The notes beneath the pieces were generated by a model, which saw only the letters and a list, made by a program, of their open reading frames with translations, made no database searches and had not been told where the DNA came from. The translations under genes and the position numbers were made by a program. A stretch of DNA of 64,000 nucleotides from Agromyces albus (GTDB taxonomy: Bacteria > Actinomycetota > Actinomycetes > Actinomycetales > Microbacteriaceae), in NCBI RefSeq assembly GCF_004134825.1, contig NZ_SDPN01000018.1, positions 1 through 64,000 on the forward strand, read 5' to 3'. Below are positions 50,123-59,608 of this stretch, piece by piece; the first letter of the stretch is position 1, and every line of letters starts with the position of its first letter.

Positions 50123-51445
50123 GTGTTCAACGCCATCGGGCGGATCTTCCGCACGCCGGATCTTCGCCGCAAGATCGGATTCACGCTGGGCATCGTCGCC
50201 CTGTTCCGCCTCGGTTCCTTCATTCCGGCGCCCTTCGTGGACTTCGGCAATGTGCAGGCGTGCCTCGCGGCCAACCAGAACGGCGCGGCAGGTCTCTACG
50301 ACCTCGTCAACCTCTTCTCGGGCGGCGCGCTGCTGCAGCTTTCGATCTTCGCGCTCGGCATCATGCCGTACATCACCGCGTCGATCATCGTGCAGCTGCT
50401 GCGTGTGGTGATCCCACACTTCGAGACCCTCTACAAAGAGGGCCAGGCCGGCCAGGGCCGTCTCACGCAGTACACGCGCTACCTCACGATCGCGCTCGGC
50501 GTGCTGCAGTCGACGACCCTCATCACGGTCGCCCGTTCCGGAGCACTGTTCCCGCAGGGCGCCACCGAGTGCACGCAGCTCATCACGAACGATGCCTGGT
50601 ACGCGATCCTCCTCATGGTCATCACGATGACCGCCGGCACCGGCCTCATCATGTGGATGGGCGAGCTCATCACCGAGCGCGGCATCGGCAACGGCATGTC
50701 GCTGCTCATCTTCACGTCGATCGCCGCGACCTTCCCCGGTTCGCTCTGGTCGATCGCTCAGCAGCGCGGCTTCGAGATCTTCGCCCTCGTGCTCGCCATC
50801 GGCCTCCTGATCGTCGTCGCCGTGGTGTTCGTCGAGCAGTCGCAGCGGCGCATTCCGGTGCAGTATGCGAAGCGCATGGTGGGTCGGCGAACGTACGGTG
50901 GCAACAACACCTACATCCCGATCAAGGTCAACATGGCCGGCGTCGTGCCCGTCATCTTCGCCTCCTCGCTGTTGTACCTGCCGGCGCTCATCGCCCAGTT
51001 CAATCAGCCGGCCGCCGGCGAGACGCCGCAGGCGTGGGTCACGTGGATCACGAACTACCTCACGCAGGGCGACCAGCCGTTCTACATGCTCCTGTACTTC
51101 CTCCTCATCGTCGGGTTCACGTACTTCTACGTCGCGATCACGTTCAACCCCGACGAGGTCTCCGAGAACATGAAGAAGTACGGCGGGTTCATCCCCGGCA
51201 TCCGTGCGGGCCGTCCGACGGCCGAGTACCTCGACTACGTGCTCACCCGCATCACGCTGCCCGGCTCGCTCTACCTGGGTGTCGTCGCGCTCATCCCGCT
51301 GATCGCGCTGGCCTTCGTGGGAGCAAACGCGAACTTCCCGTTCGGCGGCGCCTCGATCCTGATCATCGTGGGTGTCGGCCTCGAGACCGTGAAGCAGATC
51401 GACGCCCAGCTCCAGCAGCGGCACTACGAAGGACTCCTCCGATGA
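50123..51445 (+). CDS. secY: protein translocase subunit SecY
   Basis: 440 residues with ten membrane helices, the pore of the Sec translocon. FNAIGRIFRTPDLRRKIGFTLGIVALFRLGSFIP, FSGGALLQLSIFALGIMPYITASIIVQLL (helix 2 with the plug), and the ribosome-docking loop QSQRRIPVQYAKRMVGRRTYGG are typical. GTG 50123 has ACAGGAGGA 5 nt upstream. The TGA overlaps the adk start (ATGA). It may have its own weak promoter inside the repeat upstream. Confidence 0.99.
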   Translation: MFNAIGRIFRTPDLRRKIGFTLGIVALFRLGSFIPAPFVDFGNVQACLAANQNGAAGLYDLVNLFSGGALLQLSIFALGIMPYITASIIVQLLRVVIPHFETLYKEGQAGQGRLTQYTRYLTIALGVLQSTTLITVARSGALFPQGATECTQLITNDAWYAILLMVITMTAGTGLIMWMGELITERGIGNGMSLLIFTSIAATFPGSLWSIAQQRGFEIFALVLAIGLLIVVAVVFVEQSQRRIPVQYAKRMVGRRTYGGNNTYIPIKVNMAGVVPVIFASSLLYLPALIAQFNQPAAGETPQAWVTWITNYLTQGDQPFYMLLYFLLIVGFTYFYVAITFNPDEVSENMKKYGGFIPGIRAGRPTAEYLDYVLTRITLPGSLYLGVVALIPLIALAFVGANANFPFGGASILIIVGVGLETVKQIDAQLQQRHYEGLLR

Positions 51446-52065
51446 CGGCGTCGGGCGCCTCGGTCCGATTGCTGATCGTAGGCCCGCAGGGCTCGGGCAA
51501 GGGCACGCAGGGCGTGCTCGTCGCCCAGGCGTTCGGGGTTCCGCAGGTCGCCACCGGCGACATCTTCCGCTCCAACGTCGCCGGCGGCACCGAGCTCGGC
51601 AAGCGGGTGCAGGCCATCATCGAGTCGGGTGACCTCGTGCCCGATGAGCTCACCAGTGAACTCGTGCGCGATCGGCTTTCGCAGCCCGATGCAGCGCGGG
51701 GCTTCCTGCTCGACGGCTACCCGCGCAATCAGGGCCAGCTCGACGATCTCGACGAGTTCCTCCGCTCTCGCGGCGAGTCCCTCGATGCGGTCATCGAGCT
51801 CATCGTCCCTCGTGACGAGAGCATCCGCCGGCTCCACCAGCGCGCGGTCGAACAGGGCCGCAACGACGACACCGAAGAGATCATCGCCAATCGCCTCGCG
51901 ATCTACGAACGCGAGACGGCGCCGATCCTCGGCATCTATCGCGATCGCGGGATCGTCGCCGAGATCGACGGCGTCGGCTCGCTCGACGAGGTCACGGCTC
52001 GAATCTTCGCCGCCCTCGCCGACCGCGGAATCCTGCCCGACGCGCCCACGGCTGCAACGGCCTGA
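51442..52065 (+). CDS. adk: adenylate kinase
   Basis: 207 residues, catalysing ATP + AMP to 2 ADP in the cytosol. The P-loop GPQGSGKGTQ begins at G14 with K20; ATGDIFRSN and GFLLDGYPRNQGQ are the AMP-site motifs; the short LID form without zinc cysteines is seen (LHQRAVEQGRNDDTEEIIANRLAIY). ATG 51442 overlaps the secY stop. The usual actinobacterial secY-adk-map order is kept. Confidence 0.97.
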   Translation: MTASGASVRLLIVGPQGSGKGTQGVLVAQAFGVPQVATGDIFRSNVAGGTELGKRVQAIIESGDLVPDELTSELVRDRLSQPDAARGFLLDGYPRNQGQLDDLDEFLRSRGESLDAVIELIVPRDESIRRLHQRAVEQGRNDDTEEIIANRLAIYERETAPILGIYRDRGIVAEIDGVGSLDEVTARIFAALADRGILPDAPTAATA

Positions 52066-52074
52066 CCCGCGTTC

Positions 52075-52902
52075 GTGTTCAAGCGCTCCGTCTACAAGTC
52101 GCCGGTCGAACTCCGTGCCATGCGCGCGGCGGGCGCCGCGACGGCCGCGGCGCTCGCTGAGGCGCGGCGCCTGCTGCAACCCGGTGCCACTCCGCTCGAG
52201 CTCGACGCCGCCGCTGAGCGCGTCATCCGCGATCTCGGCGGCCGGCCGAACTTCCAGCTCGTACCCGGCTACCGGCACACCCTGTGCGTCTCGGTCGACG
52301 ACGACGTCGTGCACGGCATCCCCGGCGAACGTCCGTTCCGCCCGGGCGACATCGTCTCGGTCGACGGCGGTGCCGAGCTCGACGGCTGGAACGGCGATTC
52401 GGCGTTCACCGTCGTGCTGGCCGATCCTTCGAGGCCCCAGGTGGTCGCGGCACGAGAGCAGCTCTCCTCGGTCACGGAGCGCGCCCTGTGGCGGGGCATC
52501 GCCGCTCTCGCCGGTGCCACCCACCTGAATGAAGTGGGTGCCGCGATCGAGGACTCCGTGCGTGAAGACGGCGAATACGGCATCCTGACCGACTACGTCG
52601 GCCATGGCATCGGTCGATCGATGCACGAGGAGCCCCCCGTCTTCAACTACCGGGTCGACCGGCGCGGCATCCCCGTGAAGCCCGGGCTCGTCGTCGCGAT
52701 CGAGCCGATGATCGTCGCGGGCGCCGTCGAGACCTTCGTGCGCGACGACGAGTGGACGGTCACCACCGCCGATGGTGCGGATGCCGCGCACTGGGAGCAT
52801 TCCGTCGCCGTGCACGGTGACGGGATCTGGGTGCTCACCGCCGAAGACGGCGGCGCTGCGGGGCTCGAGCCCTACGGCGTGCGTCCCGTTCCGATTCCCT
52901 GA
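52075..52902 (+). CDS. map: type I methionine aminopeptidase
   Basis: 275 residues. It removes the initiator Met from nascent proteins using two metal ions. The ligands are visible: two Asp in VDGGAELDGWNGDSAFTV, His in GHGIGRSMHEEPPVFN, Glu in VVAIEPMIVAGA and Glu in AAHWEHSVAV. No N-terminal SH3-binding extension. GTG 52075 follows the adk stop by 9 bp, with only a weak ribosome site. The ribosomal operon ends here with a hairpin. Confidence 0.96.
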   Translation: MFKRSVYKSPVELRAMRAAGAATAAALAEARRLLQPGATPLELDAAAERVIRDLGGRPNFQLVPGYRHTLCVSVDDDVVHGIPGERPFRPGDIVSVDGGAELDGWNGDSAFTVVLADPSRPQVVAAREQLSSVTERALWRGIAALAGATHLNEVGAAIEDSVREDGEYGILTDYVGHGIGRSMHEEPPVFNYRVDRRGIPVKPGLVVAIEPMIVAGAVETFVRDDEWTVTTADGADAAHWEHSVAVHGDGIWVLTAEDGGAAGLEPYGVRPVPIP

Positions 52903-52916
52903 GCCGGACGACGCGA

Positions 52917-52944
52917 CCCTGAGCCACTGCGACGAGGCTCAGGG
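52917..52944. terminator. bidirectional terminator between map and the PTS regulator
   Basis: CCCTGAGCC, ten bases, GGCTCAGGG: nine perfect pairs 14 nt after the map stop. The right arm overlaps the stop codon of the convergent regulator gene, so the same stem can serve both transcripts. Confidence 0.7.
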
Positions 52945-54864
52945 CTCCATGAGGTGCGCGAGCTCGACGAGCAGACCGGGGTAGTCCCGTGCGCCGTGCA
53001 CGAGCCGCTGCACATTCTCGCGCTCGGAGAAGGCCTCGACGAACTGGTCGAACACGTCTTGGAACTCGGCCCGCCCCGCTTCGGAGAACGCGATGAGCGC
53101 GACGACGTTCACGCGAGCCCCCGCCCAGTCGAGCGGCGTCTCGTCGATCGCGATCGCGATGGCGGTGCGCTTGGCCGACATGGTCATCGCGTGCGGCACG
53201 GCGAGCTGCTCGGTGAACGCCGTCGACGACATGCGTTCCCGCTCGATTGCTCCCTCGACGTAGGTATGGTCGATGACGTCCTCGGCGATCATGCGGTCGC
53301 CGAGTGCCCGGATGACGCCCTCGCGGTCGAGGCCCCGCATCCCACGCACGAACAACTCCGGGGCGATATACCGGGAGAGCGATGCCGCGAGTCGGCCGCG
53401 CCGCCGCGCCCGCCGGATGCGCCCGATCTCGCCGCGCACGCGGTCGAGGTCGCCCTCGGTCGGGAACGGCGAGACCAGCACGAGGTGCTCGACCGGCACC
53501 GCCGGCTCGACCACTGAGATCACGAGCTCCGCCTGCAGCGAGGCCCATTCGACGTCGGCACGGTCGATGAGCGAGACGAGATCGAGGTCGTCGCCGAAGG
53601 CCGCCCTGATGCGCGCCGCAAGGGCGGTGTGCACGTCGTGGTAGGCGGGCGCGACGATCGCGGCCCGGACTCGCTCGTCGACCGCCCTGCGCCGGTCGAG
53701 GTTCGCACCGACGTGCATGGCGATGTAGGCGATCTCGTCGTCGTTGACGGCGATGCCCTCGGTGCGCGCCAGCTCGCTCGCGATGTAGACGGCGAGGTCG
53801 TAGATGAGCGGATACGCCGACTTGATCGTGGTCGTCAGGGGGTTGCGGGAATAGCGCTGTTCCTGGGCCCTGGCGACGAGGTTGTCGACGTGCAGTGCGA
53901 GGCGTTCGACGAAGTCGCCGTCGTCGAGCTCGATCAGGTACTCGGCGGCTGCTCGCGCGACGATGGCCCGCACGAGGCCGACGCGGGCGGATTGCGGCGG
54001 TGCCGGGGCATCCGTCGTCGCCGTTGACGCTGTTCGCGTCGCCGCGCGCGTCTGCAGGAGGCGCGCGAGGTGGCCGAGCTCCGCCTCGCCGATCGAGCGG
54101 CCGAAGTGCTCGGCGATGAGCCGGTCGAGCAGGAGCATGAGTCGCCCGCGGTCGTCGGCGGCTGCGTCGGCATCCGCCCGAGCGGCGCGGTCGGGCACGG
54201 CGTCGTCGGCGTCGAGCGGATGGTCGCGAGCCACGCGGTCGAGTGCGATCGCGATGTGCAGGAGCACGTCGTTGAGCCCGTACTCGTTGGGCGCGAACCC
54301 CGCCTCGGCGAGGCCCGCCACAAGCGCGCCGCGGAACGCGGGCAGTTGGGGAAACGTCGCACGCAGTTCATCGAGCTCGATCATGCCGCGAGCGGACTCC
54401 TCGCGGAACAGCACGCCGAGCAGCCGCCGCCTCGCGGACTCCGGCCCAGTGAGCGAGACCCGCGGCCCGCTCCGCACGAGGTTGAGCGCCGATCCGTCGA
54501 GGCGCGATCGGATGCGGCCCAGGTCCGACTCGATCGTCGACTCGCTCACGTGCAGGTCGCCCGCCGTCTCGAACACGTCGATGCCGTCGTCGGCGTCGAT
54601 GAGCGAGCGGATGACGCGAGCCGTTCGAGCGGCGGGGGAGACGTCACTCGGGGCGAGTGCACCACGTGCAGCCCAAGCCGAACGGTCGAGCCGATAGCCG
54701 AGCGGGCCCGACACGACCACCGGGCCGCCGGCGGCGTTCGCCTGCGCGACGTAGCTGCGGATCGTGCGCGCCGTGACGCCGAGCCGATCGGCGAGCGCCC
54801 CGGCCGTCGTCCAGTCGTGCTCGCGAGCGAGGACCTCGACGAGTCGCTCCCACTTCTCGGCCAC
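52939..54864 (-). CDS. mtlR: PRD-containing transcriptional regulator of the mannitol PTS (MtlR/BglG type)
   Basis: 641 residues. The order is an N-terminal HTH (WTTAGALADRLGVTARTIRSYV), a second Mga-like HTH (VFETAGDLHVSESTIESDLGRIRSRL), two PTS regulation domains (HIAIALDRVARDHPL and DEIAYIAMHVGANLDRR), a IIB-like region and a C-terminal EIIA domain with the likely phospho-His H558 in LAVPHAMTM. Such proteins activate mtl genes when their PRDs are phosphorylated by HPr and are held back by EIIB/EIIA. GTG 54864 has GGAG 6 nt upstream; the open frame beyond it is not supported. Divergent from the PTS genes, which it probably controls. Confidence 0.88.
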   Translation of the reverse strand: MAEKWERLVEVLAREHDWTTAGALADRLGVTARTIRSYVAQANAAGGPVVVSGPLGYRLDRSAWAARGALAPSDVSPAARTARVIRSLIDADDGIDVFETAGDLHVSESTIESDLGRIRSRLDGSALNLVRSGPRVSLTGPESARRRLLGVLFREESARGMIELDELRATFPQLPAFRGALVAGLAEAGFAPNEYGLNDVLLHIAIALDRVARDHPLDADDAVPDRAARADADAAADDRGRLMLLLDRLIAEHFGRSIGEAELGHLARLLQTRAATRTASTATTDAPAPPQSARVGLVRAIVARAAAEYLIELDDGDFVERLALHVDNLVARAQEQRYSRNPLTTTIKSAYPLIYDLAVYIASELARTEGIAVNDDEIAYIAMHVGANLDRRRAVDERVRAAIVAPAYHDVHTALAARIRAAFGDDLDLVSLIDRADVEWASLQAELVISVVEPAVPVEHLVLVSPFPTEGDLDRVRGEIGRIRRARRRGRLAASLSRYIAPELFVRGMRGLDREGVIRALGDRMIAEDVIDHTYVEGAIERERMSSTAFTEQLAVPHAMTMSAKRTAIAIAIDETPLDWAGARVNVVALIAFSEAGRAEFQDVFDQFVEAFSERENVQRLVHGARDYPGLLVELAHLMEP

Positions 54865-55092
54865 GCAATGCTCCAGGGTCGGCGCCCGCGCCACGCGGCG
54901 CCGAGCGGTGCTGCCAGTCAACCACCCGGCGCGGGCCGAGGGCGCCTCCTGCAGCGGATTTTCCGGGGGAGCGGAAGCGGATCTGCTGGAGGCCGGCCGT
55001 GCCGGGGCGCAGAATCGACAGTGATCGCGGCGCACGCCGCGGCCGACACGATCAACGGAGACCGCGAAGCGGCCGGGGCGAGGAGGTGCAGG

Positions 55093-55404
55093 GTGCGAAT
55101 CATCGTCGTCTGCGGTGCCGGCGCGTCGAGCACGTTCGTGGCACACCGGATCCGCACGGCCGCAGCAGCCCGCGGGCTCGACGTCGAGGCGAAGGCCACG
55201 AGCGAGTCCGCGCTGGATGCGGCGCTCGCCGGGGCAGACGTGCTGCTCATCGGCGCGCACCTCGCGGAGCGTGTCGACCGACTGCGTGAACGCGCTGCGG
55301 CGGCATCCGTGCCGATCGCGATCCTGCCCGAGAGCGCCGCAGCTGCGCCCGACGGCGAGGATGCCCTCGACCTGGCCCTCGAGTTCGCTGGGGCCGGATC
55401 ATGA
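55093..55404 (+). CDS. orphan PTS EIIB protein, lactose/cellobiose type
   Basis: 103 residues, cytosolic. RIIVVCGAGASSTFVAHRIR holds the phospho-Cys at residue 7 in a IIB P-loop, followed by ADVLLIGAHLAERVDRLRERA, the usual IIB core. GTG 55093 is preceded by AGGAGG at 6 nt. The matching IIC and IIA of the lactose/cellobiose family are not in the window, and MtlA already has its own IIB domain, so this protein may be regulatory, for example exchanging phosphate with the divergent PRD regulator. That role is inferred from position. Confidence 0.75.
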   Translation: MRIIVVCGAGASSTFVAHRIRTAAAARGLDVEAKATSESALDAALAGADVLLIGAHLAERVDRLRERAAAASVPIAILPESAAAAPDGEDALDLALEFAGAGS

Positions 55405-55495
55405 ACCAGTACGCGGCAACCGCCGCCCCCTCGTCACCTGCTGCATGGGGATATGGTGAACGAGGGAACGGACGCCAGCGACGGAGACCGGAATC

Positions 55496-55762
55496 ATGGT
55501 GGAACGCACAGTTCGAATCGGATCGACGCACGGCCTGCACGCGAGGCCTGCCAAACTCTTCACCCAGGCCGTCGCCTCGTCGGGGGCCACTGTCACGATC
55601 AGCAAGTCCGGTGGCAACCCCGTCAACGCTGCGAGCATTCTCGCGGTCATCGCACAGGGCATCGACCACGGCGACGACGTCACGATCGTCGTCGACGGCG
55701 GTGACGAGCACGTCGTGCTCGACCGGCTGGTCGAGCTGCTCAGCACCGACCACGACGAGTAG
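55496..55762 (+). CDS. ptsH: phosphocarrier protein HPr
   Basis: 88 residues, standard. The phospho-His lies in GSTHGLHARPAKLFTQA (His15) and the second helix has NAASILAVIAQGI, with a Ser in the region of Ser46; no HPr kinase is known from this lineage. It carries phosphate from EI to EIIA proteins. ATG 55496 has GGAGACC upstream. ptsI follows after 42 bp. HPr beside a sugar-specific permease makes this the likely general PTS locus of the genome. Confidence 0.96.
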   Translation: MVERTVRIGSTHGLHARPAKLFTQAVASSGATVTISKSGGNPVNAASILAVIAQGIDHGDDVTIVVDGGDEHVVLDRLVELLSTDHDE

Positions 55763-55804
55763 CGCGGGGCATCCGTCTCCCTTCGAACCGCTCGAGGAAG
55801 GCGA

Positions 55805-57487
55805 ATGATGAACATCACGGGTACGGGCATCGGTCAGGGTGTCGCAGTCGGGCCGGTCGTGCGAATGGCCGAACGACTGCCCGAACCGGTCGACCGGCCG
55901 AGCCACCTCGACCCCGAGCGCGAGGGCGAACGGGCGAGGGCATCGCTCTCGGTCGTCGCCGCGGAGCTCGCGAGCCGCGGGGCGAAGGCCGGCGGCGCCG
56001 CGAAGGACGTGCTCGAGGCGCAAGCCATGATGGCCGAGGACCCGAGCCTCATCGACGAGGTCACGACGCGGCTCGCGACGGGCAAGACCGCCGAGCGCGC
56101 CGTGTTCGAGGCCTTCGCCTCGTACCGCGACCTGCTCGCCGGCATGGGCGGTTACATGGCGGAACGCGCCACCGACCTCGACGACATCTCGCAACGGGTC
56201 ATCGCCCACCTGCTGAAACTGCCGGCGCCGGGGGTGCCGAGCCCGGGGCATCCGTTCATCCTCGTGGCCCGCGATCTCGCGCCGGCCGACACGGCCACGC
56301 TCGACCTCGACCAGGTGCTCGGCCTCGTGACCGTCGACGGCGGCCCCACCTCGCACACCGCGATCCTCGCGCGTGAGAAGTCGATCGTCGCGATCGTGGG
56401 AGCAGCGGATGCCGCGAGCCTCGCCGACGGCGACACCGTCATCGTCGACGCCGCAGGCGACCTCGTGGTCGCCGCACCGACCGCCGAGCAGATCGCCGAC
56501 GCGAAGGCTCGCATCGCCGAGCGCGCGGCCCTCGAGGCGGCCCCCGTGACACCCGGTTCGCTCGCCGACGGCACGCCCGTGCCGCTCCTCGCGAACCTCG
56601 GTTCCGCCGACGGCGCCGCCGAGGCGCTGAAGCTCGGCGCAGAGGGCGTCGGCCTCTTCCGCACCGAGTTCCTCTTCCTCGACGCCGACAGCGCGCCGAG
56701 TGTGCGCGAGCAGCAGGAGCACTACACGCGGCTCCTGACGGCATTCGCCGGCAAGAAGGTCGTGGTGCGCGTGCTCGACGCGGGCGCCGACAAGCCGCTC
56801 TCGTTCCTGAACGACGCTCCCGAGGAGAACCCGGCGCTCGGGCTCCGCGGCATCCGCGCGCTCCGACACGCCGAGGTCATCCTGCGTGAGCAGCTCACGG
56901 CGCTCGCCGCAGCGGATGCCGCGACCTCGGCCGAGCTCTGGGTCATGGCGCCGATGATCGCCACCGTAGAGGAGACTCGCTACTTCCACGCGCTCGCGAC
57001 GGAGCTCGGCATCCGGGTGACCGGCGTCATGGTCGAGACCCCGTCGGCCGCACTCATCGCCGACCGTGTGCTCGCCGCCTGCGACTTCGCCTCGATCGGC
57101 ACGAACGACCTCACCCAGTACACGATGGCCGCCGACCGCCTGCTCGGCACGGTCGCGAACCTGCAGAGCCCGTGGCACCCGGCGGTGCTGCAGCTCATCG
57201 CCGACGTGGGCCGGGCCGGGGCCGCAGCAGGCAAGCCCGTCGGCATCTGCGGCGAGGCCGCCGCCGACCCGCTGCTCGCCGTCGTGCTCGTGGGCCTCGG
57301 CGCCACGAGCCTGTCGATGTCGCCATCGGCACTCGCAGATGTCCGCGCATCCCTCGCGCGGTACAGCCAGGACGACGCCAAGGCGCTCGCCCAGGCAGCC
57401 TTGGCCGCTGAGGGAGCGGCCGAAGCCAAGCAGGCGGCACACGCCGCCGCATCCGAGATCACTGCGACGCGGGCTCCCGCGCCGTAA
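55805..57487 (+). CDS. ptsI: phosphoenolpyruvate-protein phosphotransferase (enzyme I)
   Basis: 560 residues. EI takes phosphate from PEP and passes it to HPr. The active His is H184 in DGGPTSHTAILAR; the PEP-binding barrel shows GAEGVGLFRTEFLFLD, LRGIRALRH and FASIGTNDLTQYTMAADR, and the conserved Cys is in PVGICGEAAADP. Two ATGs in tandem (55805, 55808) follow GGAAGG; either may be used. It ends 19 bp before mtlA, so a single transcript is likely. Confidence 0.97.
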   Translation: MMNITGTGIGQGVAVGPVVRMAERLPEPVDRPSHLDPEREGERARASLSVVAAELASRGAKAGGAAKDVLEAQAMMAEDPSLIDEVTTRLATGKTAERAVFEAFASYRDLLAGMGGYMAERATDLDDISQRVIAHLLKLPAPGVPSPGHPFILVARDLAPADTATLDLDQVLGLVTVDGGPTSHTAILAREKSIVAIVGAADAASLADGDTVIVDAAGDLVVAAPTAEQIADAKARIAERAALEAAPVTPGSLADGTPVPLLANLGSADGAAEALKLGAEGVGLFRTEFLFLDADSAPSVREQQEHYTRLLTAFAGKKVVVRVLDAGADKPLSFLNDAPEENPALGLRGIRALRHAEVILREQLTALAAADAATSAELWVMAPMIATVEETRYFHALATELGIRVTGVMVETPSAALIADRVLAACDFASIGTNDLTQYTMAADRLLGTVANLQSPWHPAVLQLIADVGRAGAAAGKPVGICGEAAADPLLAVVLVGLGATSLSMSPSALADVRASLARYSQDDAKALAQAALAAEGAAEAKQAAHAAASEITATRAPAP

Positions 57488-57506
57488 CCATGAGAGAGGC
57501 ATCACC

Positions 57507-59039
57507 ATGACAACGACGTCTTCGAACACGAAGCGGCCTGGGGGAGGGCGCGTCGCGGTCCAGAGGTTCGGCACGTTCCTCAGCGGAATGATCATGCCCA
57601 ACATCGCGGCGTTCATCGCGTGGGGGTTCATCACTGCGCTGTTCATCCAGGTCGGGCCGATCCCCGTTCCCGAGCTCGGCGGGTTCCCGAGCCCCGACGG
57701 CACGGAGAACATCGGCCTCGTCGGTCCGATGATCACCTACCTGCTGCCGCTGCTCATCGCGAATATGGGTGGCCGCATGGTCTACGACACCCGTGGCGGC
57801 GTGGTAGGCACCATCGCGACCGTCGGCGTGATCGTCGGCGCGGGTATCCCCATGTTCATCGGTGCGATGATCATGGGCCCGCTGGCCGCGTGGGTCATGA
57901 AGCAGCTCGACCGCCTGTGGGAGGGGAAGATCAAGGCCGGCTTCGAGATGCTGGTGAACAACTTCTCAGCCGGCATCGTCGGCATGCTGCTCGCGCTCGT
58001 CGGCTTCTATGCGTTCGCTCCGGCGGTCACCGTGGTCAGCAACGGGCTGGAGGGCGCGGTCAACTGGCTCGTCACCCTCGGGCTGCTGCCGCTCGTGTCG
58101 ATCCTCGTCGAGCCCGGAAAGATCCTCTTCCTGAACAACGCCATCAACCACGGCGTCTTCACCCCGCTGGGCATCCAGCAGTCCGAGGAGACCGGCAAGT
58201 CGATCCTGTTCCTGATCGAGGCGAACCCCGGTCCCGGCCTCGGCATCCTGCTCGCCTTTACGTTCTTCGGCGTCGGCATGGCCAAGGCCAGCGCGCCCGG
58301 CGCGATCATCATCCAGTTCCTCGGCGGCATCCACGAGATCTACTTCCCGTACGTGCTCATGAAGCCGCTTCTCATCATCGCTGCGATCGCCGGCGGCATG
58401 ACCGGTGTCGCGACGAACGTGCTGTTCCAGACAGGCCTCCGCGCGCCGGCCGCTCCGGGCTCGATCTTCGCTGTGCTGATCCAGACTGCTTCCGACAGCT
58501 ACGTCGGGGTCATCCTCTCGGTGGTGCTCGCAGCGGCGGTCTCGTTCGTCATCTCCGCGGTGATCCTGCGCGCGAGCCGCAAGCGCGACCTCGAGAAGGA
58601 GGACGCCGGCGACCTGTCGGCAGCCATCGCGAAGACCGAGGCGGCCAAGGGCAAGAAGAGCGACGTGCTCCAGGGCCTCCAGGCAGAGGGCGTCGCCGCC
58701 GGTGCCGGACTCGTCGAGGAGGGCGAGGAGGCCGCATTCGAGCGGGAGCCGATCCACACGATCATCTTCGCCTGCGATGCGGGAATGGGCTCGAGTGCGA
58801 TGGGTGCGACGGTGCTCCGCAACAAGATCAAGAAGGCCGGCATCGACAGCGTCACGGTGACGAACAAGGCGATCGCGAACCTCACCGACGACGTCGACCT
58901 CGTGATCACCCACCAGGACCTCACCGACCGCGCGAAGCTGCAGTCGCCGAACGCGCTGCACGTGTCGGTGGAGAACTTCATGAACTCGCCGAAGTACGAC
59001 GAGATCGTGAACCTCCTCCAGAGCGAAGGGGTGCGCTGA
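57507..59039 (+). CDS. mtlA: PTS mannitol transporter subunit IICB
   Basis: 510 residues. The IIC part (1-345 or so) has six to eight membrane helices, with the mannitol-type GGIHEIYFPYVLM from G273 and NNAINHGVFTPLG. A linker rich in Lys/Glu leads to a IIB domain with phospho-Cys C423 in FACDAGMGSSAMGA. The IIA is a separate gene downstream. It imports mannitol as mannitol-1-phosphate. ATG 57507 follows GAGAGAGG. The long linker is slightly more charged than usual. Confidence 0.96.
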   Translation: MTTTSSNTKRPGGGRVAVQRFGTFLSGMIMPNIAAFIAWGFITALFIQVGPIPVPELGGFPSPDGTENIGLVGPMITYLLPLLIANMGGRMVYDTRGGVVGTIATVGVIVGAGIPMFIGAMIMGPLAAWVMKQLDRLWEGKIKAGFEMLVNNFSAGIVGMLLALVGFYAFAPAVTVVSNGLEGAVNWLVTLGLLPLVSILVEPGKILFLNNAINHGVFTPLGIQQSEETGKSILFLIEANPGPGLGILLAFTFFGVGMAKASAPGAIIIQFLGGIHEIYFPYVLMKPLLIIAAIAGGMTGVATNVLFQTGLRAPAAPGSIFAVLIQTASDSYVGVILSVVLAAAVSFVISAVILRASRKRDLEKEDAGDLSAAIAKTEAAKGKKSDVLQGLQAEGVAAGAGLVEEGEEAAFEREPIHTIIFACDAGMGSSAMGATVLRNKIKKAGIDSVTVTNKAIANLTDDVDLVITHQDLTDRAKLQSPNALHVSVENFMNSPKYDEIVNLLQSEGVR

Positions 59040-59080
59040 TCGTCGTTCCGCGACGATCGACCGCACGAGAACGGCGGCAG

Positions 59081-59127
59081 CCCGAAGCCGCGGCAGCCTC
59101 TGAAAGGGGGTTGCCGCCGGCTTCGGG
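59081..59127 (+). other. long hairpin between mtlA and mtlF
   Basis: CCCGAAGCCGCGGCAGCC pairs with GGTTGCCGCCGGCTTCGGG through one bulge and one wobble, about 18 pairs around a 10-nt loop. It lies in a 128-bp gap in an otherwise tight operon and may protect the 3' end of mtlA mRNA or attenuate mtlF-mtlD. Confidence 0.6.
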
Positions 59128-59167
59128 CCGACGTCATGTTGGAGACGACGAGTAGAAGGAGAACCCC

Positions 59168-59608
59168 ATGACCGAAGAGATCCTCCCCGCTGGCAACGTG
59201 CGGCTCGCGCCGCGCGCCGCACACCGCGACGACGCGATCCGCGAAGCCGGTTCGATCCTCGTGGAGGTCGGCGCCGTCGACCCGGCCTACGTCGATTCGA
59301 TGCTCGAGCGCGAGAGCTCGGTCTCGACGTATATGGGCAACTTCCTCGCCATACCCCACGGCACGAACGAGGCGAAGGACAAGATCCGCCGTTCGGCGCT
59401 CTCGGTGATCCGCTACGACGACCCGGTCGACTGGGGCGGCGAGGAGGCGCGATTCGTCGTCGGCATCGCCGGCATCGAGAACGAGCACCTCGAGATCCTC
59501 TCGAAGATCGCGATCATCTTCTCCGACGACGACGCCGTGCAGCGCCTCGTCGACGCAGGGTCGGCCGATGAGCTGCACTCCCTGCTGTCCGAGGTCAACG
59601 AACCGTGA
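59168..59608 (+). CDS. mtlF: PTS mannitol transporter subunit IIA
   Basis: 146 residues, cytosolic. The phospho-His is H64 in [45 protein letters not shown] and the C-terminal [24 protein letters not shown] are the mannitol/fructose EIIA pattern. It moves phosphate from HPr to the IIB domain of MtlA. ATG 59168 has AGAAGGAGAA upstream. The stop overlaps the GTG of mtlD. Confidence 0.96.
   Translation: MTEEILPAGNVRLAPRAAHRDDAIREAGSILVEVGAVDPAYVDSMLERESSVSTYMGNFLAIPHGTNEAKDKIRRSALSVIRYDDPVDWGGEEARFVVGIAGIENEHLEILSKIAIIFSDDDAVQRLVDAGSADELHSLLSEVNEP

Noticed and set aside
54946-54991. CTCCTGCAG and CTGCTGGAG as an operator for the PTS regulator
   Set aside because: Arms of nine bases with a mismatch, 28 bp apart, are too weak and no second copy was found.
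55401-55808. 135-codon frame starting in an ATGA overlap after the orphan IIB gene
   Set aside because: It overlaps ptsH in another frame and its sequence is Arg/Ser/Pro-rich shadow sequence.
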